A stretch of 64,000 nt of DNA from Patella vulgata (taxonomy: Eukaryota > Mollusca > Gastropoda > Patellidae), in assembly GCF_932274485.2 (NCBI RefSeq), contig NC_065880.2, forward strand, positions 93,630,730-93,694,729, written 5' to 3'. The position numbers were made by a program, and so were the translations under genes. How positions within the stretch are numbered: the first letter of the stretch is position 1; each line of letters opens with the position of its first letter. Positions 23,223-33,725 of this stretch are shown one piece after another. A model generated the notes under the pieces. It was given only the letters and a program-made list of their open reading frames with translations. It did no database searches and was not told the DNA's origin.

Positions 23223-26174
23223 ATGGTTTCGTGCATTATACTGATGCTGTCTTTTCTGCATCAGGCTTTTGCCGAAGTTGATATAGCACTAAATATGTCG
23301 GCTTATGATTACGACTTTCAATATTTTAATGACACCGAGAGTCAAAAGGCCGTTATATTCAACAAATATTGCCACCAGGCCTGTAAAACCGCCTTTACGA
23401 AAGGTACAGCTGATCGAAATGAGGACTGTGCTGAATGTTTTTGTGATGATGCGTGTATGATTTACAACGATTGTTGTCCAGATAAATACGTGATCGACGG
23501 GATTCCGGCGGTCGAAAAACGCACAGAATGCAAATCAACCCTTTATCCCGAGTTTCCAGAATCATATGAAATTTTGAACGAGTGTCCACCGCCATTCTCA
23601 TGCCAAGGTATAACTTTTGATGAAGTGCCGACCGTGTACGAGTTCGTTACCACTTGTCCAGAAGAATTTACAGATAAGATTCTGAGAAGTCAGTGTGAGC
23701 AACCCGTTGAAAACGACTTATCTACTTTCCAACCTCTGACAAATCCTGCAACGGGGGCAGCATATCGCAACAAATACTGCGCTGAATGCAACAAGGTGTA
23801 TACGGGCAATATATGGTCCATACAGTTCATATGTCGAGGCGAGTTACCGAAAATATTCGGCAACACGTACATGGAGGTCCACGACAATTTCCTGAACGCC
23901 AGTGGCTGCTACAGATACTTCACTCCTCCTGCGATGAGCAGGCCTAGAATTTGTTCGGAAAAACAGACAAATTTGATTTCTCGATGCAATGAAACGGGTT
24001 TGTGGCAAGTATTTGATAATAGACTGAATAGCGACTGTCTTGGATCGGAGTATTACCTAAGAGTGAAGTCCTTCAAGAACATCTTCTGTTATTTATGTAA
24101 CACAGATGTCACCTGGTTCAACCTCCAGCATGATCAACCAGCACCAGCCCCACCACAGTCATCAAGACAGTACGTGAGCGATATTACGATGATGATAACC
24201 AATACGGAGACGTATGCCAAGACTAAAATTTGGAATCCTATCAAGGTATGATTCTTTATATACTAAACAGCAAACAAAAAAACAAAAAAAATAATTCAGT
24301 ACGATTTCAAAATGAGAGAGGCACTTTAATCAAATCATTCCAGAAAAAGACTTACTAAATGGATCAAAGCAATTATTTGTGAATAGTATGTTGACACAGC
24401 AGTGATTAATTCATCACAATTTGGCAAGTTTTAAGCAATGCGTTTATTCAGGGTAACATATCAACCTTTTGCTGCTTAGTATCTAAAATAAATATGACAA
24501 TGGTTTGGCCTACGCAACCGAATAGAGAGAACTATTCTGTATAGAACTATAACATATTTTACAACTATCACTGTACAATCAGGGTTGAATGTTAGGGGGG
24601 GGGGGGGTAATATCGGAGGACAGACAACAAGTGAAATCAACACGTGACAAATATGCAATTTTCATAGTGATATAGTGACGTGCGCGCTGTATCTGAAGAC
24701 CTGTCACTGAGTCAACTGGCGTAGTTTCGATTCCCCGGTTGTAGGTGACAAGGAGTAGGGTCGCCTGTCCAACCTCGTGAGTTTTCTCTGGGTCCTGCGG
24801 TTTCCTCCCACTGCTAAAGACCCCTACGCGCAAGCGAATTGTTGAAATATAATTAAATCATATGTTAGACCCGAAGTAACCTAGTTTGGGTCAAGTGGAC
24901 GTTAATGTACCCAATGGCTAAATGCCAATCAAGGATTATGGACAAATGAAGACGGGTATACGCCATACCGTGTACTATGAGGGAAGGTGTGTCCGGACAA
25001 CGGCAATACGGCCAACTCATATCGGATTTCAACTGCCACGGGATCTTTTATGTGCACGCCAATGCGTAAACGGAACCCATGCTCCCATCCTATCCGAACG
25101 ACTCTACACTCTCCCTTGCCAGGCCCTCGGTCTTACATCACTGACAAGGGGGAACCACGCCGGAACGCTGGGATCGAACGTGGGACCTACAGGTTAGCGA
25201 GCCAACTTCTTACTCGCTCCAATTGAATGTACAAATTGTAGATATGAGGCCCTGTGTAGAAACCGTTATTACCCCGTTTAAAATATTATTTTACCTCTTT
25301 TTTACAGAATCAGTGTATAGAGCCGAAGTGTCCCGATGGCAAGGTATTGAATAACGTGTCGTGTGAAGCCATAAGCAATGTTTTAAACACCTATAAGTTT
25401 TCTGTATGTATAGACATGCATGATATATGGGGGAAGGAAAGCATGGATAGCCACCTAACATCAGAAGGACGTCTCTATTTAGAACGTTTTTACACTGGCC
25501 ATGTTCTTAGATTTGCACGTGAATTGCGGGACCAAGTACAGTCATATACGTTTGCTGCATATTATCTGAGCACGTGCGTTGATCACCTGGAAATAAAGGC
25601 GCAGGTGTCAATAGTTTATGTAGTAGAACACCCAGGTGATATGGACAAATTAAACGACAATCTAATACAAAAGTTAAATGAATTTACCACGAGTCGAACC
25701 GTTAATGGCGCTAATTTTACGACTAGGGCGCTGCGCTCTTGCATTAAGACGGACTTTGAAGAGCAAGGGATGGAGCCGTTCTGTGACCGGTTAAGCGGAA
25801 ACGGGCCACCAAGGTCTCTGAGTAGGTCGCCATATGTAAATATTGTTACCAATGCCATTACATTGCCGGTCTCGAAGTTATTCACCTGTATACAGATTCA
25901 TTTGGCCAAGTCGGTTGGTATTTTAAGTGATGACAAAGCCACCTTGACGCTCTCAAGTGTCAATAAAACTCTAAGCTCTCTTGAGTTTGATATATTGGAT
26001 GACGCCTTTGTCGTGTGTTTGGATGATTATCTAGACACAACCAAAAACATTTCCATAGGGAAGTGCTTAGAGAAAGAATCGACCGGGCCGGCTAGTGGAG
26101 TTATCGCCCCGGAAACACGTACAATCATTGGACATCTTGTTGCACTGGTCTGCGCCTATCTGTCGAAGGACTAG
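23223..26174 (+). CDS. somatomedin-B / Methuselah-type GPCR ectodomain protein, ends inside TM1
   Basis: Exons 23223-24245 and 25308-26174 join in phase 0 to give 629 aa. ATG 23223 is chosen because it opens a signal peptide (MVSCIILMLSFLHQAFA) and sits just after a good acceptor at 23217, so an upstream 5'UTR exon is likely. Cys 50, 54, 69, 72, 74, 78, 84 and 85 have the eight-Cys spacing of a somatomedin-B domain. Further on, KYCAECN and FCYLCN are the Cys motifs seen in molluscan Mth-like (secretin-superfamily) receptor ectodomains. The second exon keeps the pre-TM region, including VVCLDDYLD. The protein then ends TIIGHLVALVCAYLSKD, which reads like the start of TM1 cut off by a TAG. No TM2-TM7 sequence follows before SINE DNA. 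It could be a decoy receptor, a tail-anchored or GPI-like product, or a decayed receptor. The intron holds one family A and one family B SINE. Confidence 0.82.
24670..24912 (+). mobile_element. family A SINE in the SMB gene intron
   Basis: B box-like TAGTTTCGATTCCCC, then the standard body with GGTTTCCTCCCACTGCTAAA and ending GTGGACGTTAATGTACCC. A G-run at 24594 may be its displaced head. A family B SINE follows directly. Confidence 0.75.
24935..25215 (-). mobile_element. family B SINE in the SMB gene intron
   Basis: TGAAGACGGGTATACGCCAT, then GGATTTCAACTGCCACGGGA and GGGATCGAACGTGGGACCTA (inverted B box region) to TAGCGAGCCAACTTCTTAC. The tail is rubbed off. Confidence 0.75.
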
Positions 26175-26400
26175 CAGATATGCAGACAGGGCCGTAACTA
26201 GCCCCAGCAACAAGGGGGACTGGAAGTGTTCTCAGGGGTGCTGTAAAATTGACGGACAATGTATATCTATTGTATTTATGGTTGACAATTTATTCACGGG
26301 GGGTTGGTGGTGGCGAAACCTTTTACAAGCCCCCACAAAAAGTTGTCAATGTAGAAGGATAAATTTCACAAACAGAATATTTTGTTTTGATTTCGCCTGG

Positions 26401-26744
26401 AAATAAAATGAAATGAAATGAAATGAAATGAAATGGGGTTTAACGTTCTACTGTTCTGCTCCTAACCTAGGCTAATGAAGTCGGTCATACGCCTTACAGT
26501 GTGGTATGAGGGAAATTTTGCCCGGGCAGCGGCAAGGGATCTGTTACGTGCACGTCAATGTGTACACGGGACCTCGGTTTTTCGTCCCATCCGAACGACC
26601 AGACAGCTGTCCTTGTCGGGCCCTCCGTCTTGCATCACTGACAAGTGAAACCACTGGATGAACTTTCTCCACCAATGGCTGGATCGAACACCCGACCTCC
26701 AGGCTAGCGAGCCAACGTCTTACCCACTTAGCCATGTGATCCCC
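26401..26744 (-). mobile_element. family B SINE, full length reference copy
   Basis: In sense (minus) orientation: tRNA-like head with ACATGGCTAAGTGGGTAAGA (A box) and GGTGTTCGATCCA (B box), a body with CGTCCGATCC-type segments, GTTGGAATTC-type sequence in other copies, and a GGACGTTAAACCCCATTTC tail of (ATTTC)n. GATTTCGCCTGG duplications are perfect at 26389 and 26745. Confidence 0.85.
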
Positions 26745-26767
26745 GATTTCGCCTGGTAATTAAGCCC

Positions 26768-26905
26768 AAGGACAATAACGATAAGAGGATAGGTGTCGAA
26801 ACGTCGTGCTTTTAGAATAAAACCAGTGATTGTTTTCCCATAGAAATTGTGCTCTGTTGATGTGTTTGTCGAACACTAAATGCCACTTAAAGATTACATC
26901 CTGAA
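26768..26905 (-). repeat. dispersed palindromic repeat, CGTTTCGACAAG family
   Basis: In reverse orientation it shares AACGATAAGAGGATA, GTCGAAACGTCGTGCTTTTA, GAATAAAACCAGTGATTGTT and AAATGCCACTTAAAGATTA with the copies at 1.6 and 21.6 kb. Only one arm is well kept. Confidence 0.5.
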
Positions 26906-27251
26906 TTATGGCCCTGGTTGTACGCAAACCACCTTTTTTTAGCCCAACCATATTTTTAGATTGCTCTATCCCCAACTATTGCAAACAATATCTTGAATGG
27001 CAACCCGCTTATAAACAATATATTTGTATTTATGTAAAATGATTGTATACGCGAGATGAATTTATATAGGTTCCACGTTGTTGTCTGATCCTATTGATAT
27101 TTGTTAACATAATGGATTACAGTGGATTAATGTATATAAACTTGTTTGCAAAGTATAATTGTAAGCTGTATCTCTATATTGTGTTAATATTTATTTAATA
27201 AATAATGCAAGTAAAACAAGCTTAACTAAATCATTATAAACTATAAAATTA

Positions 27252-27486
27252 AATGGGTTTAGCGTCCGACTGGGCTAATGAAGACGGGCATACGCCATAC
27301 ATATATCGAGTTCCAACTGTTAAGGGTCTCAGGTTTTTTTTGTCCCATCCGAACAACTATACGTTTTCCCTTGCCAGGCCCTCTGTCTGGCACCACAGAC
27401 CAGGGGGAACCACGCCGGAATATCAGATGAAAATTTTCTCGGCCAAGGCAGGGATCGAACCCGGAACCTCCAGCCAACATCTTACT
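27252..27486 (-). mobile_element. family B SINE, internally shortened
   Basis: ATGGGTTTAGCGTCCGACTG, GGGCATACGCCATACATATA, then AGGCAGGGATCGAACCCGGA at the inverted B box. Confidence 0.75.
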
Positions 27487-27939
27487 TTTTATTTATTCAC
27501 AAAATATAAAAATTACATATATAGTAATTCAAATCATATAAGTATAAGTATAAAGTCACCAAATATTGTAAAATTTAGAAAATTAAAATGTCTTTTTATC
27601 ATTGGCATTGACTAAACTTAAAACCCGTATATTTCTGTTTCTGTTATAGTATAAGTGTATAAATCCAGGAAATGTTTCTAATGGTATATATCTTTTATTT
27701 TTTACTTTTGTGCACTATAAAAATATAAATAACCAAAAATACTTGTTTTTATTATTGTAATTTATTCTTTGCCTGGATGTATCTATATAAATACAGCTTA
27801 CTAATTGAGCCACCGTGGCTTGATAACATTGATACTGAACTACATGAAATTAAATATTAATTCAATTTAAAAAAAAACCCCATCATTTTGTTCATTTTAA
27901 CTACATCAACCAACCTTTCACTTTTTTGTCCATAAAGCT

Positions 27940-28170
27940 GTATCTGACAAGGACAGCTGTCTAGTCATTCGGATCGGACGAAAAACCGAGGTCCCGTGTA
28001 CACATTGGCGTGTACGTAAAAGATCCCTTGACAGTTGGAATTTGATATAAGAGTAGGCCGTAGTGCCGCTGTCGGGGCAAAAATTCCCTCATATCACACT
28101 GTATGGCGTATGCCCGTCTTCATTAACCCAGTTCAGAATAGTAGGACGTTAAACCCCATTTCATTTCCAT
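27940..28170 (+). mobile_element. family B SINE, head missing
   Basis: TCTGACAAGGACAGCTGTCT, ACCGAGGTCCCGTGTACACA, TGGCGTATGCCCGTCTTCAT and GGACGTTAAACCCCATTTCA. Confidence 0.8.
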
Positions 28171-28741
28171 ATAAAGCTGTATTGTAATATAGGGATATAT
28201 GTGGGTAGAGAGCCTAGTGGTTCCGATAGGACGTTAAACCGAGGCCTATTGTACATGCTGCAGTAGACGTAAACGAAGCCTTGGCAGTATTTATATTCAG
28301 TATCTTGGTCCATTAGTGCAATAAAGTTATTTTCTCAGGCATACATGAGCCATTGTAAATCAAGAATATCGGTAAATCCTTGCCGATTGAAGTATGTTAG
28401 AATAGTCAAACAAAACAATAATCCTGTTTATTTGGGATAACCTTCTTTAAGAGCTTTCTATCTGAACACAGAGATTCGATCTGTTATTTCCTGATAAGTC
28501 TAGCCACGGTCATAACATGACATAGGCTGGACTTGTAGTTGAATTTTGATCTATACGGATTTTCATCAAGAGATATTCTATCAATAATAGATCGACAGTG
28601 GATCTATAATCAGAGGATTGGCCTAGAACAAGCTAAATTAAACAATTAAATATCAAAACACATATCAGAATCATAGCATTGTTAAAACACTGTTCTAAAT
28701 ATAAGCAGCATTTGACCATTGAAAAATATTTTGAAAATTAA

Positions 28742-28893
28742 ATCAAATAAAACCAAGTACGAACAAACCAAACCATAACACAAAATTCGAAGTCCTAAAA
28801 AAGCGGTATAGGCAAAATAGTGTAATCAGGCAAAATAGTGTAATCAGCATGTGGACTGTTCACCGTGTACAAAATACACGACAAACACGATCA
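28742..28893 (-). mobile_element. 5'-truncated Penelope-like 3' fragment
   Basis: It shares AAATAAAACCAAGTACGAAC, CGAAGTCCTA, TAGGCAAAATAGTGTAATCA and AATACACGACAAACA with the 3' part of the element at 13.6 kb, in the same orientation. A TIR-bearing MITE begins where the similarity ends. Confidence 0.65.
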
Positions 28894-29267
28894 TATGTGA
28901 CTGGTGACAGCCAAATGTGTCACTTTGGGTAAAAAATAATATTTTAGTTATGCATATATTCAGAAAGTATATGTTATAAGCTTTTCAATGATATATAAAA
29001 TGTAAAGATTGGATGGAAATTAAAAAAAAGTTATGCACAAACAATTTGGCAGACGAAAATGGCTAATTTTTACAAAAATTCTTTTGTTTTTAGCAAAACA
29101 CCCAATTTATACACTAAATTAATTAAATATTTAAATTTGTCTGGATTACTCCAGATTTAGCAAAAAAAAAAATAATTTTTAAAGCCAAGCTCAAGTAGCT
29201 ATTTTACATCGTCTCGTTAAGTGAGCATGTCCCACTTCCGACCCATTTGGCTGTAACCGGTCACATA
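28894..29267. mobile_element. 374-bp MITE with about 36-bp TIRs
   Basis: The left end TATGTGACTGGTGACAGCCA pairs with the inverted right end TATGTGACCGGTTACAGCCA, and both continue AATG(T/G)GTC. The interior is AT-rich and non-coding. The left border coincides with the end of a Penelope-like 3' fragment. Confidence 0.7.
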
Positions 29268-29429
29268 TATGGTACTAAATACCAAACCAAATAACAATGT
29301 TTAATTAACCTGATATGATGTCTTTAAGTCGCGTTTGTCATTTTCAATGTATTTATTTCTCCAGATTTTCTACTGTTCGATTAAAGTAGCTATCTCTTTA
29401 ACCCATAATCCAGGGTCTTTGACATTGCA

Positions 29430-29645
29430 AACAGAGAAAGAGAGAGAGCGGGGGGGGGGGGTGAGTAAGAAATGAGGTTTAACTTCCACTCGACATAAAC
29501 TAGGTCATTTTGGGACTAATATATGGTTCAGTCTTATTTCAATAATTTGCTTGCCAGTAAGGGTCTTTAGCAGTGGGGGGGAAACCAATGACAGACCTTA
29601 TGATACCACGCGCACGCGCTAACCATTCAGTCATACACCCCCCAC
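29430..29645 (-). mobile_element. family A SINE with internal deletion
   Basis: The (GA)n tail, then the body to GTCTTTAGCAGTGGG, then directly CCAATGACAGACCTTATGAT and the head; the middle 100 bp are missing. The flanks carry ATTGCAAACA on both sides (about 29422 and 29661). Confidence 0.75.
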
Positions 29646-30496
29646 CCCCGCACCACCAATATTGCAAACACGACTTATTGGTTCATTTAAATCAACATGG
29701 ATGTTGTTATCTTACCGTGAAAAGATGGGCGTCGGATACCCAGTATTTAAGACACATGAATCGTGTGCCATTTGGATGAACGGGGCTAAACATATCCTAG
29801 GTGAGAATACTATCGATGTAGGCTGGAATGATGCCAAAGAATGCTACTCAATTGCTACTCAAACGATTGAATGTAAATCAATTTATACACATTCATATTG
29901 CATTATTATATTGCGTTGCGACCCATTTATGTCAATTTCTAGGTGCCAATGAATAGCGATTTAGTTTCTTCAAAGTCCCGATGCGTCATTTGAATGCTAT
30001 AGGAATCCCTTGTAAACTACAATATTGTGAAAGATGAATTTATTATAGGAATATGATCAGTCCGAAAATGGTTCAGTGTCGTTCAGTATATGCAAAGATA
30101 TGTGGGATTGAAATCTCATCGATGTATGTTGCCCGCTATGCAAAAAGCCCACCGCAATTTTGTTGTCAGCGAAAATGTACATGATAGGCCTTTTTATAAT
30201 CCGACTGATAATAAAATAATAATTGATCTTATTATCGTGGGTTAAGTCGTGAAAATGTTTATATTTAAGCTTAAAATGAGACAATGGCCCATTGTTATTT
30301 TAAATCGCGCTTGTATTTATTTCTCTAGATTTGCTACTGGCTGTTAAATTTATCAATAGGACGTAGACCAATTAATCTGAATTGAACACCCCATTCAAGC
30401 CTGGCTTGACGTACCATCGCTCAGATAGTAAAAACAATCATTAAAATTTCCCCGGGCTGATTCTGGGAATGTTAAAATAATCGTATTGCTTTTTAC

Positions 30497-30866
30497 CAAT
30501 CTGATTATAATACAGATCTATATTTTGTTTCCTTTTTTATACTTTCGATGGCCTACACTACATGAAGATCTGATCAGTTGCACTGGGAGGTCTCGTCAGG
30601 GGTCATTCGGGCGGCTTTTGGCCCTTTAACGTCAGACATTGATTAATCGATCAGCGTTGACGTTTCTAAGGGTTTACCAACAGTTCCGTGCAGACCACGC
30701 CAAGAACTTATCGTAACAGACCGTTTCATTGGCCAATTTCTCACATCAACTAGAACGCCTGTTATATAAAAACTTTTCCAAATCCTAGTGCTGTGAAGAT
30801 AAGTAAAACGAAAATTTTGAAATATAAAAAACGAAACGAAATAGGATCTGTGTTTTAATCAGACTG
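30497..30866. mobile_element. MULE-like MITE, copy 1, with near-perfect 9-bp target duplication
   Basis: A 370-bp non-coding element with imperfect inverted ends: CAATCTGATTATAATACAGA at the left against CAGTCTGATTAAAACACAGA read inward from the right. It is flanked by GCTTTTTAC and GCCTTTTAC (one mismatch in nine). A second copy lies about 1.1 kb away. Confidence 0.75.
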
Positions 30867-30904
30867 GCCTTTTACAGTGTTAACAACAGAAATTCATCAG
30901 CATG

Positions 30905-31125
30905 ACTAATGTACACGTCGTTGGTGAACAACTGGACTTCTATATCGTCTTCGGTCAAATCAAACTCAATTGTTTAATGGAAAGTTTCGAATGTTGAATT
31001 TTTTATTTGTCTAGAAATTTAATGAAGGGATTAACAGTTAATGTGTAGTTGTGGGTTTCTGATAAATCAGAAATCGAATGTGTATTGCTTTAATTGGCCA
31101 GTGTTTTAATGGAGTTAAAAATATT
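30905..31125 (+). pseudogene. inverted relic of the gene B 5' flank and first codons
   Basis: This plus-strand stretch matches the minus-strand DNA just upstream of gene B (about 46740-46530) over about 200 bp. Shared blocks include TTTTTTATTTGTCTAGAAA, AAATCAGAAATCGAATGTG, TATTGCTTTAATT and GTGTTTTAATGGAGTTAAAA. Gene B continues ATATTAAATATGATTCGG into its signal peptide. Here the reading from the same ATG gives MELKILG and a stop, and no PAN exon is recognisable after it. It is either the remains of an inverted duplicate gene or a mobile promoter fragment. A MULE-like MITE sits directly before it. Confidence 0.6.
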
Positions 31126-31575
31126 AGGATAAAGGTTAACAAATACAGAGACTGGCTTGTACTGCAACTTCCTTTTTGTTTAGCAAAAACACGCCATATC
31201 CTCTTTTGTTTTTAAACTATCGTAATTGAACGTTAAATAAATAAGTGTTACGTACCAGACATGATGTCAGAGCTAGGTTTACAAATATGGTGATACAAGT
31301 TACTTACATAGATATTTAGTACATTGGTCACATGCTCTCCATTTCCATATATCTAATGGCATAATGCAACCAATCAAATAATTAATAAATCGCTCATCCA
31401 AGACATAGGGGGGAAAGGGAGACCAGTGAGCAGCATTCGGTGTTACTAGAAGGACTGTGTAGGGCTTTCAGAGGTTAGCTGCTCTGGGTAGAGCTGGGTT
31501 GAGGGCGACCGAAAGATAATAAATTTTATTTGTTTAGTTACATCTATACTTGTGTACAACATACCTTACGTAAGG

Positions 31576-31938
31576 CAATCTGATTACAATATTTCGTTTC
31601 GGGTTTTTTTTATACTTTCGATGGCCTACAATATATGAAGATATGATCGGTTGTAGCGATATGTCGCGTCAGAGGTCATACGAGCGGCTTTTGACCCTAT
31701 GACCTCATACATTTGATTAACCAATCAGCATTGATTTTACTAGTGGATTACCCACAGTTCCGTGCAAAACACGCCTAAAGCTCGCCGTAACATACCGTTT
31801 CATTGGATAATTCCTCACACCATTCAGAACACGTCAATGATAACAGCTCTTCCCGATCCTAGTGCAGTAAAGACAAGTAAAACGAAATTTTGAACTATAA
31901 AAACGAAACGAAATAGGATCTGTGTTTTAATAAGATTG
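31576..31938. mobile_element. MULE-like MITE, copy 2, with perfect 9-bp target duplication
   Basis: A 363-bp element similar along its length to copy 1 (ATACTTTCGATGGCCTACA, CAGTTCCGTGCA, CGAAACGAAATAGGATCTGT shared), in the same orientation. It is bordered by TACGTAAGG at 31567-31575 and 31939-31947. A 9-bp duplication points to the Mutator superfamily. Confidence 0.8.
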
Positions 31939-33657
31939 TACGTAAGGCACTCGTTAACTGATCACGTGGTCTCGGTTTCGATTCCGGTGTAGTCACTGAC
32001 ATAGGACGTAAAACTGAGGTCACGTGTATATGTAGAAATTTGGTGAAGATTAGGCGACATGCCGCTCTCCGGGCATCTTCATTAGTTCCTTAAATATTAC
32101 TAACTTTTGGGGGGACCAGGAACAGGACGCTAACTAGAGCAGGAGCCCGGCGTGGGGGTTGGGCGTCAACCGGGCTGAAAAGTGTACCAATTTTTACCTA
32201 TATGATACCTGGGCATGAATTCTTCAGCTAAATTAGCACAAAAGTGTTCCCCAAGGGTACCAGAGTGGTATCATCCAGATTCTGAATCTACATATATATA
32301 ATATATATAATCAACCGAAAATTCATATTTCAATAAGTTTCCCGTCAAAATAAGCCTCCATTTTGAATGTGGCCAACTAAGCGACATTAGCCGTCACATT
32401 TAAAAGGAATACCCAAGGTTATTGGATTCAGTGGGTCGAATTCTTATAGAAACGGTCAAATATTTTACCCCACTAAATAACAAGAAAATGCCTCATAGAA
32501 GACATCTATAGCACAATGGGTCGTCTGTCAGACGCGGAGAGCGGACAACTCTAAACCATCCTTGCTAACGACCAAATGGAATATATTATCTTTGTAAAGA
32601 TATCCATTGATATACATTACCATATGTTAGTTTCATAATGAACTAGTTTGTGTCCAGTGGACGCTAAATCTTATTTTACTCCGTTTCTTTCATGTCTAAA
32701 TCAGCTTTGCTAACGACTAAATGGAATATATTAAATTTGTAACGATGTCCATGCATATATTTCGTCTGGGGTATTGACAAACGGAAAATTTTTGGTGTTT
32801 TTAATGTATTTCTCCTGTTTTTATTTTTTACTTTGTTAGTGTTAGTAGGAAGGTTGCTAGTTGTGTGTAACATTCAAATTTGCTCATAGTCCCTGCAAAG
32901 AGCGAGCTATAGCCTCTCAAACTTTGGTTTTCATTAAATTAAATTTTCAGAGAGTATCCGGCCAGTACCAAGGTATCATTAGTAGTAGAAATTTCAAGCT
33001 CGGTGTATAGGAGGAACCGGAGTGGTCCTAATAATGCTCAGAATTTTGTCTGTCCGAATAGCAGATCATCCAAATTTGTTTCCGAAATTGCCCATTTTTT
33101 GCTTATTTTTCTATTAAAATACGTCGTTCCAATTTTCGAGGTCGGTATCAACTGAATCAAAATTAATATTTTGTAGGGATGTATCTGGGTACTAACCCAT
33201 CTCACAAAATAAATTCAGTCCAAATCCCCGACCCAAGGTTTGTCACCCCCTTCATGTTGCTCTTAAAAACAATCACATAGAAATTTGAAATATTTTCTAC
33301 TTGTTCACTAGAAATTATATCGTTTCTCACCATTCGAAAATTAGATTTTCATAATAGGAGAGGAGAAAACCGTTTGAGTTCTGGGTTGTCCAGGTCTGTG
33401 GTCAAACAGATAAAAATAATTGTGATTGGTTGACCAAGGTAACCTTATGTTTAAAGATGATAAATAAGACATTTTCTCAACTGACAATAGCGCATAATAT
33501 AATTGGTGGGGTTTCCCCTTAACAAGGCAAGACTGTATACAAATTCTATTAGTGGTAAGGCTTTTCGATCAGAATAAAGTAATTTGACTGAAACTTCCAA
33601 TATATTCATTTTTATTGTCTATTTTTAACTTATTATAATGACAATTATCAGAGGTTT

Positions 33658-33663
33658 TTTTAT
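33658..33663 (-). promoter_or_regulatory. possible polyadenylation signal of gene A inside a MITE-like repeat
   Basis: An AATAAA on the minus strand lies about 63 nt past the TGA of gene A. The surrounding sequence (about 33560-33690) recurs at about 39805-39930 (shared blocks CAGAATAAAGTAATTTGACT and CATAATGTA(C/T)CTTTAA), so the signal seems to come from a dispersed repeat. Confidence 0.4.
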
Positions 33664-33725
33664 TCGAGTCTGACATAATGTACCTTTAAGGGATGGTTCT
33701 TCAGTACTTTAAATTCGGTGTAAGC

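Larger units (their letters stand above)
26175..33657. other. intergenic, repeat-filled
   Basis: After the SMB gene: family B SINEs, a palindromic repeat, a Penelope-like fragment, MITEs and a family A SINE. 29650-30480 and 31960-33500 show no gene; the latter has a decayed SINE-like piece at about 31970-32090 and short similar stretches at 32570 and 32700 (ACTAAATGGAATATATTA). Confidence 0.5.

Noticed and set aside
24922-25226. 91- and 79-codon open stretches in the SMB gene intron
   Set aside because: Family B SINE sequence, not exons.
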